From: CAYMZZ01 sp046297935
GTDB lineage: Bacteria > Bacteroidota > Bacteroidia > Chitinophagales > Chitinophagaceae
Assembly (NCBI GenBank): GCA_046297935.1
Contig: JBKBHA010000004.1
Location: 248,001-312,000 of the forward strand
DNA length: 64,000 bases
Reading direction: 5' to 3'
Below are positions 20,201 through 28,889 of this stretch, one piece after another. Made by a program: the position numbers and the translations under genes. Position 1 is the first letter of the stretch, and the number at the start of each line of letters is the position of its first letter. Under the pieces are notes generated by a model. That model was not told where the DNA came from, did no database searches, and was given only the letters and a program-made list of their open reading frames with translations.

Positions 20201-21469
20201 TGTTTGGTCAGTCAGCCCAATACTACCATAACAGAACCTCCGTTGCTTCAGGCGCAGATTGTCGGCAACAGCAACGCCACCTGCGAAGGTGGTGCTGATG
20301 GCCGCATTGAAGTATTAGCCACCGGTGGCACCGCTCCTTATAGTTATTCATCCGACAATGGCGCTACCTATCAATCGGGTTCCACTCTGCAGGTAGTGCC
20401 CGGAACTTATACTATATGGGTGCGCGATGCCAATAATTGCACGCTACAGGTTGGCAACGCCACCGTTGGGCTTACCAATACATTGCAGGTAACACCCATG
20501 GCTGATCCGGCGCCAATTTGTGAAGGTAGCCGTGTAACGCTTCAACCAGTGACGAACGGAACCAGTTTCAACTGGAGTCCCACACCGGAGGTCAGCAATG
20601 CCACTACGCGTGATGCGGTAGTAGCACCTTCCACAACGACCACGTATACCGTTACCATCGGGTTGGGTCAATGTACGGCTACCGACGATGTGCAGGTGAC
20701 CATATTACCGGCACCCATTGCAAATGCCGGTGCTGATACCGAGATATGTTTTGGACAGAACGCACAGCTGCAGGGCTCGGGTGCGGTTGCTTATCAATGG
20801 ACCCCGGCCAGCTTCCTAAGTGATGCTACCGTTGCCAATCCCCTGGTTCAGTCGCCTACCCAAACAACCGTATATAGCCTCACCGTAACCGATGCCAATA
20901 ATTGTAGTTCCCTTCAGCCAGATCAGGTGGTAGTAACCGTTACGCCCCCGATCCAGATTAACATTACTCCTGCCGATACCGTACTTTATCCGGGCGCTCA
21001 AATGCAGTTTCAGGCCACATCGCCCGCAACGGATTATATCTGGTCGCCGGGTACTCACCTTAACAATCAGTTCATTTCAAATCCGGTGTTCACTGCACCC
21101 GATGCCGGTTCAGTGATCAATTATCTTGTTACAGGTACTACCGCTGCAGGTTGCCGGGGCGAGGGGGTGGTTACGGTCAGGGTGTATGCCGGACCAGAAC
21201 TCTATGTGCCCAATGCCTTTACACCAAATGCTGATGGGCGGAATGATACCTTCTTCCCGTTCCCGGTGGGGCTTAAAAAGCTTGATTATTTTCAGGTATA
21301 TAACCGGGCCGGCAGGCTGATCTTCAGCACCAACCAGCTTGGTGTGGGCTGGGACGGTCGCTTTGAAGGGCAAAAACAGCCTTCAGGCGTTTATGTATGG
21401 CAGGTCCAGGCTGTTACAGATGATGATCGGGTTATCCGTAAAAAGGGTACGGTGGTGTTGATCCGTTGA
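17204..21469 (+). CDS. Giant T9SS surface protein: nidogen-like domain, nine SprB-type repeats, Ig-like domains, type B sorting domain
   Basis: 1421 residues with a signal peptide ending IVRAQ. Residues ~20-290 resemble a nidogen-type domain (SSNGAVSFD, MGVYHDIDI, ALFQNTHQIILNE). About nine repeats of ~80 residues follow, each with a (S/T)CxGxxNGxI start and an (A/P)AGxY...xxDxxGC end, matching SprB repeats. Three Ig/PKD-like modules follow, then a CTD from VPNAFTPNADGRND to VVLIR. Family knowledge ties SprB-type proteins to gliding adhesins exported by the type IX system. Unlike the 1218-residue protein, no PorP gene is adjacent. The ligand is unknown. Confidence 0.9.
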   Translation: MRLFSVPRIFYIVVFFLLPSIVRAQDFSFSCTRDTSISGCASSPCFNLRALVPDIRSASSDYIVNPVTNNARACTPVYANPDITGTTAGLVLDDRYSGVIPIGFNFPFYGTNYSSLVVSSNGAVSFDLSRAGQFAHYGLFNNGGVLQDNGVPENLPSTLYDPAQIMGVYHDIDITIGTSPNRRIDYRTVGAAPNRKWILTYYEISLFGCPALFQNTHQIILNEATGIIEVLVYNKESCTTWNGGRAMIGIQNSTRNQAVMAPGRRASDPPWGSPGINEAWRFVPSAGVSLFRRAELYTVGNPTILATLNTPTSVGADGNLELVFPNVCPPAGAVTSYVIKSVYTKFDDPNTEVAGFDTINVTRTALNDLGATAVAQSSACGATGTGSIAVSVPTGNGSGNFEYSIVGSAGPFQSSNVFQNLLPGNYVVYVRDMVGACTSTISVTVGATGNLPVTTSTTPTTCAGASNGIVTVNAGGAATTEYQINGSTWQSSNVFNGVPAGTHFINVRDLTTGCVSGTITVTVAAGNSNVTGTAAASATSCSGVSNGSITVTPSGTGPFEYSLNGGPWQTSNVFVNLAAGNYNIRIREGGTCISAPIAATVTSGTTLSIAATSTPTSCQGVNNGTITIQLPAGATAPYSIVLDGTTQVVNTLTYTFTGVSAGTHTISASDATGCSSGQPITATVGTGTGFTASASVQPTSCAGLSDGSITIVPQAPGAAPFTVQLSPGGASQTGNGPFNFTGLAAGSYQAVVTDNNGCVANVTNISVASGGGLTLQSSMINASCTGVNNGSITVTTNGAAPYSFVMDGTVTINSSNSTVVFQNVAAGNHSIVVTDATGCSNQQPLAVVVGVGSGITATHNSRSVSCAGGSDGSIDISITTAGQAPYSFVLNGTVTQSGIAGTSFTGLPAGNNYTVLVTDALGCSFTISSIVVSEPAPLGFTTTVQPVSCFGAANGQIQIAATGGTAPYSYSLDNINYQSASQFALAAGNYTIYVRDANGCLVSQPNTTITEPPLLQAQIVGNSNATCEGGADGRIEVLATGGTAPYSYSSDNGATYQSGSTLQVVPGTYTIWVRDANNCTLQVGNATVGLTNTLQVTPMADPAPICEGSRVTLQPVTNGTSFNWSPTPEVSNATTRDAVVAPSTTTTYTVTIGLGQCTATDDVQVTILPAPIANAGADTEICFGQNAQLQGSGAVAYQWTPASFLSDATVANPLVQSPTQTTVYSLTVTDANNCSSLQPDQVVVTVTPPIQINITPADTVLYPGAQMQFQATSPATDYIWSPGTHLNNQFISNPVFTAPDAGSVINYLVTGTTAAGCRGEGVVTVRVYAGPELYVPNAFTPNADGRNDTFFPFPVGLKKLDYFQVYNRAGRLIFSTNQLGVGWDGRFEGQKQPSGVYVWQVQAVTDDDRVIRKKGTVVLIR

Positions 21470-21558
21470 TAACTGAGGATTTGTGTGAGCAAAAAAATAA
21501 GCATCAAATTTTGCCCGAGCTAATTGGTATTTAGTGAATCAGCCTGTTGCAATTCCCT

Positions 21559-21566
21559 TAATTTTG
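21559..21566 (+). promoter_or_regulatory. -7 element TAATTTTG upstream of purA
   Basis: TAnnTTTG match 43 bases before the purA ATG. Confidence 0.4.
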
Positions 21567-21609
21567 CGGCCGTTGACTAAAAACCGTTATTTAACAATTA
21601 AACACCGTC

Positions 21610-22875
21610 ATGGTAGATGTTTTATTAGGCCTTCAATGGGGCGACGAAGGCAAAGGCAAGATTGTAGATTACTTTGCGAAGGAGTACGACCTGGTCGCCC
21701 GTTTTCAGGGTGGGCCTAACGCAGGACATACCCTTTATATTGGCGATAAAAAGGTAGTATTACATCAGATACCCTCGGGGGTATTTCATGCCAATAAGCT
21801 CAACCTGATCGGTAACGGTGTGGTGCTGGACCCGGTGACGTTGAAAAGGGAATGTGAAACAGTTGCTTCTTTCGGTGTCGATTTAAAGAAAACACTGTTT
21901 ATTGCCGAGCGGACCCATTTGATCCTGCCAACGCATCGTGCGTTGGATAAAGCCTCCGAGTCGTCGAAAGGAGTTCAAAAGATCGGGAGCACGCTGAAGG
22001 GCATCGGCCCGACCTATATGGACAAAACCGGCCGAAATGGTTTAAGGGTTGGCGATTTGTTGGACAAGAATTTCACCACAGCTTATATTAAACTAAGGTT
22101 GAAGCACCAGCGATTGCTCGATAACTACGGTTTTGATGAGGATATTACGGCCTGGGAAGAAGAGTTTTTTGAAGCGCTTGAATTTTTGAAAGAGTTGAAT
22201 ATTGTGAATGGTGAGTATTTCATCAATGATCAATTGAGTAAAGGCAAAAAGGTGCTGGCAGAGGGAGCTCAGGGCAGCATGCTTGATATCGATTTTGGAA
22301 CATTTCCCTTTGTAACCTCTTCCAACACGGTGTCGGCCGGTGTTTGTAGCGGCTTGGGAGTAGCGCCTCAAAAAATCAGGGACGTACTGGGAGTGACCAA
22401 AGCCTATTGTACCCGCGTGGGAGGTGGTCCTTTTCCCACTGAGTTGAATGATGCAACCGGCGAAGAATTAAGAAAAATAGGCAATGAGTTTGGTGCAACC
22501 ACCGGCAGACCACGTCGTTGCGGCTGGATTGACCTGGTGGCCCTTCGGTTTGCCTGCATGGTCAATGGTGTCACCAAACTGATCATGACAAAGGCCGACG
22601 TGCTCGATGCATTTGATCAACTTTCGGTGTGTACAGCTTATGAAATAAACGGCGAAAAAACAGATCAGATTCCCTTCCGACTCGACAAAGGCACTGTGGA
22701 GCCCGTGTACCAAAACTTCGCAGGTTGGGATAAACCCAGCAGTGAAGCCCGAACTGCCGCAGAATTGCCAGGAACGATGAAGGAGTACGTACAATTCATT
22801 AATGAGTACCTGGGAGTTAACGTGCACTATATCAGTAACGGACCCGGGCGTGATCAGATCATTTCCGTGGCATAA
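21610..22875 (+). CDS. purA: Adenylosuccinate synthase
   Basis: 421 residues. The N-terminus has the family P-loop GLQWGDEGKGKIVD and GGPNAGHT, and the IMP/GTP-binding segments ALDKASES, GIGPTYMDKTGRNGLR and GVTKAYCTRVGGGPFPTE follow. It joins IMP and aspartate with GTP hydrolysis to give adenylosuccinate, the first committed step to AMP. Length and motifs are complete. Downstream on the same strand is the acidic protein, after an 80-base gap. Confidence 0.97.
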   Translation: MVDVLLGLQWGDEGKGKIVDYFAKEYDLVARFQGGPNAGHTLYIGDKKVVLHQIPSGVFHANKLNLIGNGVVLDPVTLKRECETVASFGVDLKKTLFIAERTHLILPTHRALDKASESSKGVQKIGSTLKGIGPTYMDKTGRNGLRVGDLLDKNFTTAYIKLRLKHQRLLDNYGFDEDITAWEEEFFEALEFLKELNIVNGEYFINDQLSKGKKVLAEGAQGSMLDIDFGTFPFVTSSNTVSAGVCSGLGVAPQKIRDVLGVTKAYCTRVGGGPFPTELNDATGEELRKIGNEFGATTGRPRRCGWIDLVALRFACMVNGVTKLIMTKADVLDAFDQLSVCTAYEINGEKTDQIPFRLDKGTVEPVYQNFAGWDKPSSEARTAAELPGTMKEYVQFINEYLGVNVHYISNGPGRDQIISVA

Positions 22876-22955
22876 TCCGAAGTAAAAAAACTGAGGAAAA
22901 AATTTGGTCAATTAAAAAGTTCGGAGAAATTTTACAGCAATAACCCTATCAGACC

Positions 22956-23399
22956 ATGGCATCAAAATCCGATAAGGAAAAGAAAGTAACCGGTAAAACC
23001 AAGAACCCTTCCGCGGCAGACGACGGAAAGAAAACTTCATCTAAATCAAAGAAAGAAGAAGAGCTGGACGATGAGGAAGATGAATTAGATGAGGAGTTGG
23101 ACGAAGCACCTGCCGCCAAAAAAGCAGGTAAGGGTTCCGCGTCTAAAGCTGCGAAGTCGGATGATGATGATGACGACGACGATTCTGAAGAAGACGAAGT
23201 AGACGAATGGGATAAAGTTGAAGAAGAAGATAATTGGGATCCGGATTTCGACGAGTTCGATATTCCAAAATCAAAAGGAAAGAAAACCCCTTCAGGAAAG
23301 AAAGCGACTGAAGAGGATGAGGATTTCAAGATCGATGACGAGTTTAAGGATATGTTTAGCGACTCCGATGATTTTGAAGACGAAGACGATGACTACTAG
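22956..23399 (+). CDS. Highly charged, probably disordered acidic/lysine protein of unknown function
   Basis: 147 residues composed mostly of Asp, Glu, Lys and Ser. Segments alternate between Lys-rich (KSDKEKKVTGKTKNPS, KKAGKGSASKAAKS) and acidic (a run of eight Asp, EEDEVDEWDKVEEEDNWDPD, and the C-terminal FEDEDDDY). No hydrophobic core or signal peptide is visible, so a cytoplasmic intrinsically disordered protein is likely. It is probably real: it has a proper ATG, a composition unlike random frames, and lies colinear between purA and pabB. No function is assigned; protein or nucleic-acid binding is a guess. Confidence 0.75.
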   Translation: MASKSDKEKKVTGKTKNPSAADDGKKTSSKSKKEEELDDEEDELDEELDEAPAAKKAGKGSASKAAKSDDDDDDDDSEEDEVDEWDKVEEEDNWDPDFDEFDIPKSKGKKTPSGKKATEEDEDFKIDDEFKDMFSDSDDFEDEDDDY

Positions 23400-23441
23400 T
23401 CCTGTTGAACTATTTCCTGCTTTTTATAAGTAGAATAATTT

Positions 23442-24746
23442 TTGCGTACAGACATTTTTTCACAACCCATACCGGATTTCGAAAGTCTCCGGATACTGAA
23501 AAGAAAAGTGTTGAACTGGGTCCGGCCCTTCAACACTTTTTGCTTTTTGGACAACCACCAGTATCAACTTGAGCCACATAGCGAAGAGTGCCTGATGGGA
23601 GTTGGTGCTATTGAAACGATCAGCTCAGAAAATGGTGCATCCTTAGCCGGCCTTCAGCGGATGCTCGAAAGTGGCCAATACTGGATGGGCCACTTCAACT
23701 ATGAACTAAAGCTTGCAGGACGTCCCGGGCTTTTGCAAAACAGACCCGATCGAATTGGTTTTCCGGAGTTTCATTTTTTTCGTCCTGCTCTTATAGTTCG
23801 AATCCGCGAGCATGACTGGACCATTGAGGGCGAAGGAGCTGCCGCAGCGGCCAGACAAATATTGGAGCAAGCCGATACTACCCGCAATAGCGGAAATGTT
23901 GTTTCTGACATCAAGAGCCGGATATCTCGAAAAGAATATATCGATACCATCCACCGGCTGCAGGAGCATATTCGTCGCGGCGATTGTTATGAAATCAATT
24001 TTTGCCAGGAGTTTTTTGCCGAACAAGCCAACATTGATCCAATAGAAACCTATGGGAGGCTGGCCGATATTTCTCCTAATCCATTTGCCGGCTTGTACCG
24101 ACTGGGTGACCGCTGGCTGATATGTGCCAGTCCGGAGCGTTTTTTGAAAAAGAAGGGCAAACGGATTTTGTCGCAGCCAATCAAAGGTACACTACGCAGA
24201 CAATCAGGCACCCGGCATGAAATAGAAGCTCAGCGACAGGAATTATACAACAGTGCAAAAGACCGGGCTGAAAATGTAATGGTAGTTGACCTGGTGCGAA
24301 ACGATCTGGCGCGTATTTGTAGCCGGGGCTCAGTGAAGGTAGATGAGCTATACGGAGTCTATTCCTTTCCACAAGTGCATCAAATGATATCGACCGTAAG
24401 TGGGGAGCTAATTCCGCAAGCAAGCTTTAGCGAAATACTCGAGGCAACCTTCCCCATGGGTTCGATGACGGGAGCACCTAAACATCGCGTGATGGAATTG
24501 ATTGAACAATACGAATCTGACCGACGTGGAATTTTTTCAGGCGCATTGGGTTATGTGGATCCCAAGGGTGATTTTGATTTCAATGTTGTGATTCGAAGTA
24601 TCCTTTATCAGTCTGCAACTGGTTATTTGTCATTTTTTGCGGGTTCTGGCATAACTGCATACAGCGTTCCGGAAAATGAGTGGGAAGAATGTCAGTTAAA
24701 AGCTGCAGCCATCAGGGAATCGCTTGGACAAATTATGCCGCTCTAA
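23442..24746 (+). CDS. pabB: Aminodeoxychorismate synthase component I (PabB-like chorismate-binding enzyme)
   Basis: 434 residues from a TTG start at 23442. No ATG is close, and the N-terminal part (LNWVRPFNTFCFLDNHQYQL) resembles the start seen in Bacteroidetes PabB. The chorismate-binding fold shows QPIKGTLRR, where Lys marks PabB rather than anthranilate synthase TrpE; DLVRNDLARIC and the MGSMTGAPKHRVMELIE motif follow. It makes 4-amino-4-deoxychorismate from chorismate and ammonia for folate synthesis. No glutaminase partner (PabA) lies adjacent. Confidence 0.88.
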   Translation: MRTDIFSQPIPDFESLRILKRKVLNWVRPFNTFCFLDNHQYQLEPHSEECLMGVGAIETISSENGASLAGLQRMLESGQYWMGHFNYELKLAGRPGLLQNRPDRIGFPEFHFFRPALIVRIREHDWTIEGEGAAAAARQILEQADTTRNSGNVVSDIKSRISRKEYIDTIHRLQEHIRRGDCYEINFCQEFFAEQANIDPIETYGRLADISPNPFAGLYRLGDRWLICASPERFLKKKGKRILSQPIKGTLRRQSGTRHEIEAQRQELYNSAKDRAENVMVVDLVRNDLARICSRGSVKVDELYGVYSFPQVHQMISTVSGELIPQASFSEILEATFPMGSMTGAPKHRVMELIEQYESDRRGIFSGALGYVDPKGDFDFNVVIRSILYQSATGYLSFFAGSGITAYSVPENEWEECQLKAAAIRESLGQIMPL

Positions 24747-24795
24747 TTTTTCAACTGGTATGAAGTTTGAATATATAACTGAAAAAACAACTGAT

Positions 24796-25470
24796 ATGAA
24801 GCAGGTTCGACATTTATTTATCATTGCCTCCGCTTTTGCAATTATGCTGGCAGGCTGTAAGAACATGAGCCGGTCGCAAAAAGGTGCCGTAATTGGTGCC
24901 GCCGGCGGCGGAACGATCGGCGCGGTAATAGGTAAAGCAACCGGAAATACGGCTTTAGGAGCCATTTTAGGTGCCACTGTAGGCGGGGTAACCGGAGCTG
25001 TCATAGGCCGGAAAATGGATAAACAGGCAGAGGAAATCAAGAAAGAGGTGCCCGGAGCCAAAGTGGAAAGGGTAGGTGAAGGTATAGTTGTTGAATTCAA
25101 CAATAAGGTCCTGTTTGGTTTTGATCAGGCTGAATTGGGATCCGGCGCTAAAGCCAGCCTCGATGACCTGGTTGTTGTTTTGAACAAATATCCCGATACC
25201 AATATCGAAATTCAGGGACATACCGACGATTCGGGAACAGAAACATATAATCAGGGATTATCCGAGCGAAGGGCCGGTGCAGTGGCTTCCTATCTTCGAT
25301 CCAACGGCATTAGCAGCGGCCGTATTACTACTCGCGGTTTTGGTGAAACGGCACCCAGGTATTCTAACGATAATGAGGATGGACGGGCTAACAATCGCCG
25401 CGTGGACTTTCTGATCACAGCCAACGAGAAAATGAAAAAAGAAGCAGAGAAAGAGGCGGCTGCCAATTGA
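24796..25470 (+). CDS. OmpA-family lipoprotein with glycine-zipper segment
   Basis: 224 residues from ATG 24796; longer frames starting at 24724 or 24760 would overlap or abut pabB and lack a leader. The signal peptide ends in a lipobox (IMLAGCKNMS), so it is probably a lipid-anchored envelope protein. Residues ~35-75 form a glycine-zipper stretch (GAVIGAAGGGTIGAVIGKA). The C-terminal OmpA domain binds peptidoglycan (NIEIQGHTDDSGTETYNQGLSE...RRVDF). It likely ties the outer membrane to the wall. The lipocalin-like gene follows 40 bases later on the same strand. Confidence 0.9.
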   Translation: MKQVRHLFIIASAFAIMLAGCKNMSRSQKGAVIGAAGGGTIGAVIGKATGNTALGAILGATVGGVTGAVIGRKMDKQAEEIKKEVPGAKVERVGEGIVVEFNNKVLFGFDQAELGSGAKASLDDLVVVLNKYPDTNIEIQGHTDDSGTETYNQGLSERRAGAVASYLRSNGISSGRITTRGFGETAPRYSNDNEDGRANNRRVDFLITANEKMKKEAEKEAAAN

Positions 25471-25510
25471 TGCCCTTCAATTAAATCAAATAACCAAACT
25501 GAGATAACGC

Positions 25511-25996
25511 ATGTACAAGCTTATATTGATAATATCGATCTTTTCTCTGGCAGCCTGCAGTAGTTCCAAAAAGGCAGCGGGTCCTGTTGCCGAGCGAACA
25601 GATATGTTAGGCAGTTGGGTCATTACCGATATTCGGACGGAGGGACTTGCCAATGGTGAACGTTTGAAGCTTGATCTGATAGATGAGGGTTCGGATGAGT
25701 GCCTGCGGGGAAGTGAATGGGATTTGCCCAACAATGGAAATGGTAAATACCGGATCACCAATCAATCCGCTGGATGTGCAACCGGTGAGAAGAAGATTGT
25801 ATGGTCCTATTTGCAAACCGGACCTGAGGTGTATTTTCAATTTAAGAAAATGCAGGATGGTGTGAAGCCAAAATATGTGGAAGAAGGCTATAGATTTCGG
25901 GTAGTCAGCTTTGTTGACAAGACCATGGTGGTGGAATCAACCATACAATATGCAGGAAGTCCGATCAGAATTCTTTACAGCTTCACGAAAAAATAA
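25511..25996 (+). CDS. Lipocalin-like lipoprotein
   Basis: 161 residues. Signal peptide with lipobox (SLAACSSSKK). The rest fits the lipocalin-like family of Bacteroidetes: a MLGSWVITDI start, alternating beta-strands, and a pair of Cys (DECLRG, SAGCATG) that could form a disulfide. Such small barrels bind hydrophobic or other small ligands at the envelope; the ligand is unknown. It follows the OmpA lipoprotein closely and is convergent with the lytic transglycosylase gene, 23 bases away. Confidence 0.78.
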   Translation: MYKLILIISIFSLAACSSSKKAAGPVAERTDMLGSWVITDIRTEGLANGERLKLDLIDEGSDECLRGSEWDLPNNGNGKYRITNQSAGCATGEKKIVWSYLQTGPEVYFQFKKMQDGVKPKYVEEGYRFRVVSFVDKTMVVESTIQYAGSPIRILYSFTKK

Positions 25997-26008
25997 GAAA
26001 GCAGCTTT

Positions 26009-26041
26009 CGACCGGTCGGCTATTCTTGAGCTGGCCGGTCG
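26009..26041. terminator. Possible hairpin between convergent lipocalin and lytic transglycosylase genes
   Basis: CGACCGG (26009-26015) can pair with CCGGTCG (26035-26041) around a 19-nt loop. There is no T-run, so a factor-independent terminator is only possible. It overlaps the transglycosylase 3' end. Confidence 0.25.
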
Positions 26042-27093
26042 GCTGTTGCACCCTGAAGCAACAATTGAAAAGACTCTGATAATATCTCTGGTTTGCGGGC
26101 TACAAAAATTTCCATCTTATCGGCCGGCAGGCGCAATTCATATTCACCATAATTGGCAATCTGCCGATCAAAGCCGGGATTAAGCGCCAAAAATTCATTC
26201 AACTCCATCATCAGATGCCGGGTCATTACTGACGAATGATAGCGGCCGCTGATTCGGCGCGCCAGGGTGGGCAACAGATCGGCGTTCTGTACTTCGATCC
26301 CATTAGTGGCTATCGGTTGCTGCGACTTCCATTTTTCCGCTTCCGATTTTGTCAATACCGTCAGGCTACCTGAACCGGCCATGATAAAATGGGTAGCGAT
26401 ATATTTTTTGACATGGTTGCGAGACTCAGTCGGTAAAAACCGCTCCAGTTCCCAAAACTCGCGCGAACCGCTTCTGCGAATAGCAGAGTTTACGTTGCCG
26501 GGTCCTCCATTATAGGCAGCCAATACCAGCAACCAGTCTTCGTACATGGCAAAAAGGGATTTCAGATAACGGGCGGCCGCGTGCGTGCTTTTAGCCAGAT
26601 CGCGACGCTCGTCTACGTACTTGTTTACCTTCAAACCCATATTTCGCGCGGTGGCTGGCATAAACTGCCAGGGGCCAACGGCACCCGCTCTGGATCGGGC
26701 GCGGGTATGCAATTGCGATTCTACAATGGCCAGGTATTGTAATTCGGCAGGAAGGTCATACTGCTCAAGAATACTACTGATCAAATGGAGTTGTGGGGCC
26801 ACCTGATCCCTCATGTTATCGAGCAGGCGACCTGCTTTCGATTCATAATCCCGAACGAAAGCTACCGCCAGTGGATGCAACTCCTCGAGCCCAATCTGAT
26901 TTTCAGCATTCTCTTCGATAGCTATTTCACGCATTCTGCTGCGCGGATCGGTTGGCCGGGCCTGCACGAGACTATCGGGCAGTTGTAAGCCGCTGGTGTC
27001 AGCCGGCTGCTCAATTTCTGGGGCCTCAGCCGCAAAAGAAGTGAAAGAGGTTAGCAGGACCAGAAGTCCGGTAACCAGGAATTGTTTCAACAT
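26020..27093 (-). CDS. Lytic transglycosylase (SLT domain, MltD-like)
   Basis: 357 residues with a signal peptide ending SFAAE. After a linker, residues ~105-230 form the SLT goose-lysozyme fold. The catalytic Glu is in YLAIVESQLHTRARSRAGAVGPWQFMP, and LVLAAYNGGPGNVNSAI is the conserved substrate-binding segment. It cleaves peptidoglycan glycan strands to 1,6-anhydromuropeptides in the periplasm. The C-terminal ~80 residues (NPGFDRQIANYGEYELRLP) are of the type seen before LysM modules in MltD, but no LysM is recognised. Confidence 0.9.
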   Translation of the reverse strand: MLKQFLVTGLLVLLTSFTSFAAEAPEIEQPADTSGLQLPDSLVQARPTDPRSRMREIAIEENAENQIGLEELHPLAVAFVRDYESKAGRLLDNMRDQVAPQLHLISSILEQYDLPAELQYLAIVESQLHTRARSRAGAVGPWQFMPATARNMGLKVNKYVDERRDLAKSTHAAARYLKSLFAMYEDWLLVLAAYNGGPGNVNSAIRRSGSREFWELERFLPTESRNHVKKYIATHFIMAGSGSLTVLTKSEAEKWKSQQPIATNGIEVQNADLLPTLARRISGRYHSSVMTRHLMMELNEFLALNPGFDRQIANYGEYELRLPADKMEIFVARKPEILSESFQLLLQGATADRPAQE

Positions 27094-27170
27094 TTCAGCA
27101 AAGTTTAGTGCGCTACCCTTTCATTATCAAAGCAATTAACCAGGGTAGGTCTATTCCGTTCGGTTGGATC

Positions 27171-28616
27171 TTAATTCGTCTGGCGGGTCATCAGGTCTTC
27201 AGAAATGCGGAGCAAAGATAGCTCAGCCGAACGGTTCGACATCACCTGCACGCCAAAAGGCATGCCAGTACTGTGGCGGAACAAAGGGAGAGAAATAGCC
27301 GGTATACCCACTAAATTGGCCATAACCGTGTAAATATCAGCGAGATACATTGAAATTGGGTCCTCAGTTTTCTCGCCAATTTTAAAGGCGGGTGCAGGGC
27401 TGGTTGGCAGGAAAATATAGTCAAACTCCTTGAAAATCAATTGGGTTTGATCATATAACAATTTTCTAACTTTTTGAGCACGGGTGAAGTAGGCATCGTA
27501 GTAGCCGGCACTCAATACGAAGGTGCCCAACAAGATTCGGCGTTTGACTTCCCAACCGAAACCTTCTGAACGGGTCGATTTATAAAGTTCGTGCACATCG
27601 GTGGCAGGTTGTTGGGAGCGGTAGCCAAATTTTACACCGTCGTATCGCGACAGGTTGGACGAAGCTTCGGCTGTAGTGAGCACATAATAGGCTGGCACAA
27701 TATGATCGATCAGCTTAAAGCTGACCGGCTCCACTTGGTGGCCCTCCGCCTTCAATTCTTCAAGCAGGCCCTTAATGGCCCCGGCAATTTCAGGATCCAG
27801 GCTGGGGTGTTCCAATGCTTCCGGAAACCAGGCAATCCGATAAGACCTGTGTTCGGCTTTGGTGGCCAGTTCGCGGCTATAGGCAGGGACCGGTTCCTGC
27901 ATCGCAGTACCATCCATGCCATCGGCACCTGCCATCACCTCCAGCGCTAAGGCCAAATCAGCTACCTGTGTTCCAAAAATGCCGATTTGATCAAAAGATG
28001 AAGCGTACGCGATCAGGCCGTAGCGACTAATGCGCCCATAACCTGGTTTAAGGCCCAGGATGCCACAAAGATCGGCTGGCTGTCGTACAGACCCACCCGT
28101 GTCGGAGCCCAGGGAAAGCATGCACAGTCCCGCCTGCACTGCTACTGCCGACCCACCGGAGGATCCACCTGGTATACGGGAGTTGTCGGCCGCATTCAGC
28201 ACTTTGCCATAGAAGGAGTGTTCGTTGGTGCTGCCCATGGCAAACTCGTCGCAGTTCAGTGAACCAATCAGGATGGCTCCGGCATCGAGCAGCCGCTGAA
28301 CAGCTGTTGCGGAATACACGGATTCAAACCCCTGCAGAATTTTTGAGGCAGCCGTGAGTGTATGACCTTTATAGGCAATAACATCCTTGATCCCGATCAC
28401 TACTCCGTGAAGAGGAGCCATGGCTTCGCCGTTGGCACGCTGCTCGTCAAGCTGTCGGGCTCTTTGCAGCGATTCAGCCTCATATACCTGAACAAAGGCA
28501 TTTAAATGCTGCATAGCAGCTATGCGCTCAACATAATGTTGCACAGCCTGCATACAGGTTACCTGTCCATTCCGCAATGCGGAATGGTAAGCAGCAATGG
28601 AGGAAAACGAAAACAA
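27171..28616 (-). CDS. gatA: Asp-tRNA(Asn)/Glu-tRNA(Gln) amidotransferase subunit A
   Basis: 481 residues. The amidase signature is complete: catalytic Lys in VVIGIKDVIAYKG (residue ~75), and the Ser-cis-Ser pair in PGGSSGGSAVAV and GSDTGGSVRQPA. GatA releases ammonia from glutamine and passes it to GatB, which amidates Glu-tRNA(Gln) or Asp-tRNA(Asn). gatB and gatC are not in this window. It lies 43 bases downstream of tatA on the same strand. Confidence 0.94.
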   Translation of the reverse strand: MFSFSSIAAYHSALRNGQVTCMQAVQHYVERIAAMQHLNAFVQVYEAESLQRARQLDEQRANGEAMAPLHGVVIGIKDVIAYKGHTLTAASKILQGFESVYSATAVQRLLDAGAILIGSLNCDEFAMGSTNEHSFYGKVLNAADNSRIPGGSSGGSAVAVQAGLCMLSLGSDTGGSVRQPADLCGILGLKPGYGRISRYGLIAYASSFDQIGIFGTQVADLALALEVMAGADGMDGTAMQEPVPAYSRELATKAEHRSYRIAWFPEALEHPSLDPEIAGAIKGLLEELKAEGHQVEPVSFKLIDHIVPAYYVLTTAEASSNLSRYDGVKFGYRSQQPATDVHELYKSTRSEGFGWEVKRRILLGTFVLSAGYYDAYFTRAQKVRKLLYDQTQLIFKEFDYIFLPTSPAPAFKIGEKTEDPISMYLADIYTVMANLVGIPAISLPLFRHSTGMPFGVQVMSNRSAELSLLRISEDLMTRQTN

Positions 28617-28659
28617 AAGCGAGAGTCTTTATGCAGTTTACGACAACTGCGTGAAGAGC

Positions 28660-28860
28660 TTAGGGATTTTTTACTTCAGAAGCGCTTTCTTCAATCTCCT
28701 TTTTCACGTTGCTTTTGGCATCGTTAAACTCACGAACTCCTTTACCCAGACCGCGCATCAGTTCAGGAATCTTACGACCTCCGAACAACAGCAACACGAT
28801 AACCAGGATAATGATGATTTCGTTTGTTCCCAACACACCGAGAAGATTAGTTTGTATCAT
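28660..28860 (-). CDS. tatA: Sec-independent protein translocase TatA/TatE
   Basis: 66 residues, the usual size. One N-terminal membrane helix (EIIIILVIVLLLFGGRKIPEL), the conserved FGxxKIPEL hinge, an amphipathic helix (MRGLGKGVREFNDA) and a polar tail. TatA polymerises to let folded twin-arginine proteins cross the inner membrane. A clear -7 promoter lies upstream, so gatA is probably expressed from it. A likely Tat substrate (DUF1501 protein) is encoded at ~46.6-48.2 kb. Confidence 0.94.
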   Translation of the reverse strand: MIQTNLLGVLGTNEIIIILVIVLLLFGGRKIPELMRGLGKGVREFNDAKSNVKKEIEESASEVKNP

Positions 28861-28881
28861 TTTTCTAACGAATTAGGTTAA

Positions 28882-28889
28882 CAAAGATA
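28882..28889 (-). promoter_or_regulatory. -7 element TATCTTTG upstream of tatA
   Basis: Consensus TAnnTTTG on the minus strand, 21 bases before the tatA ATG. Confidence 0.5.
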
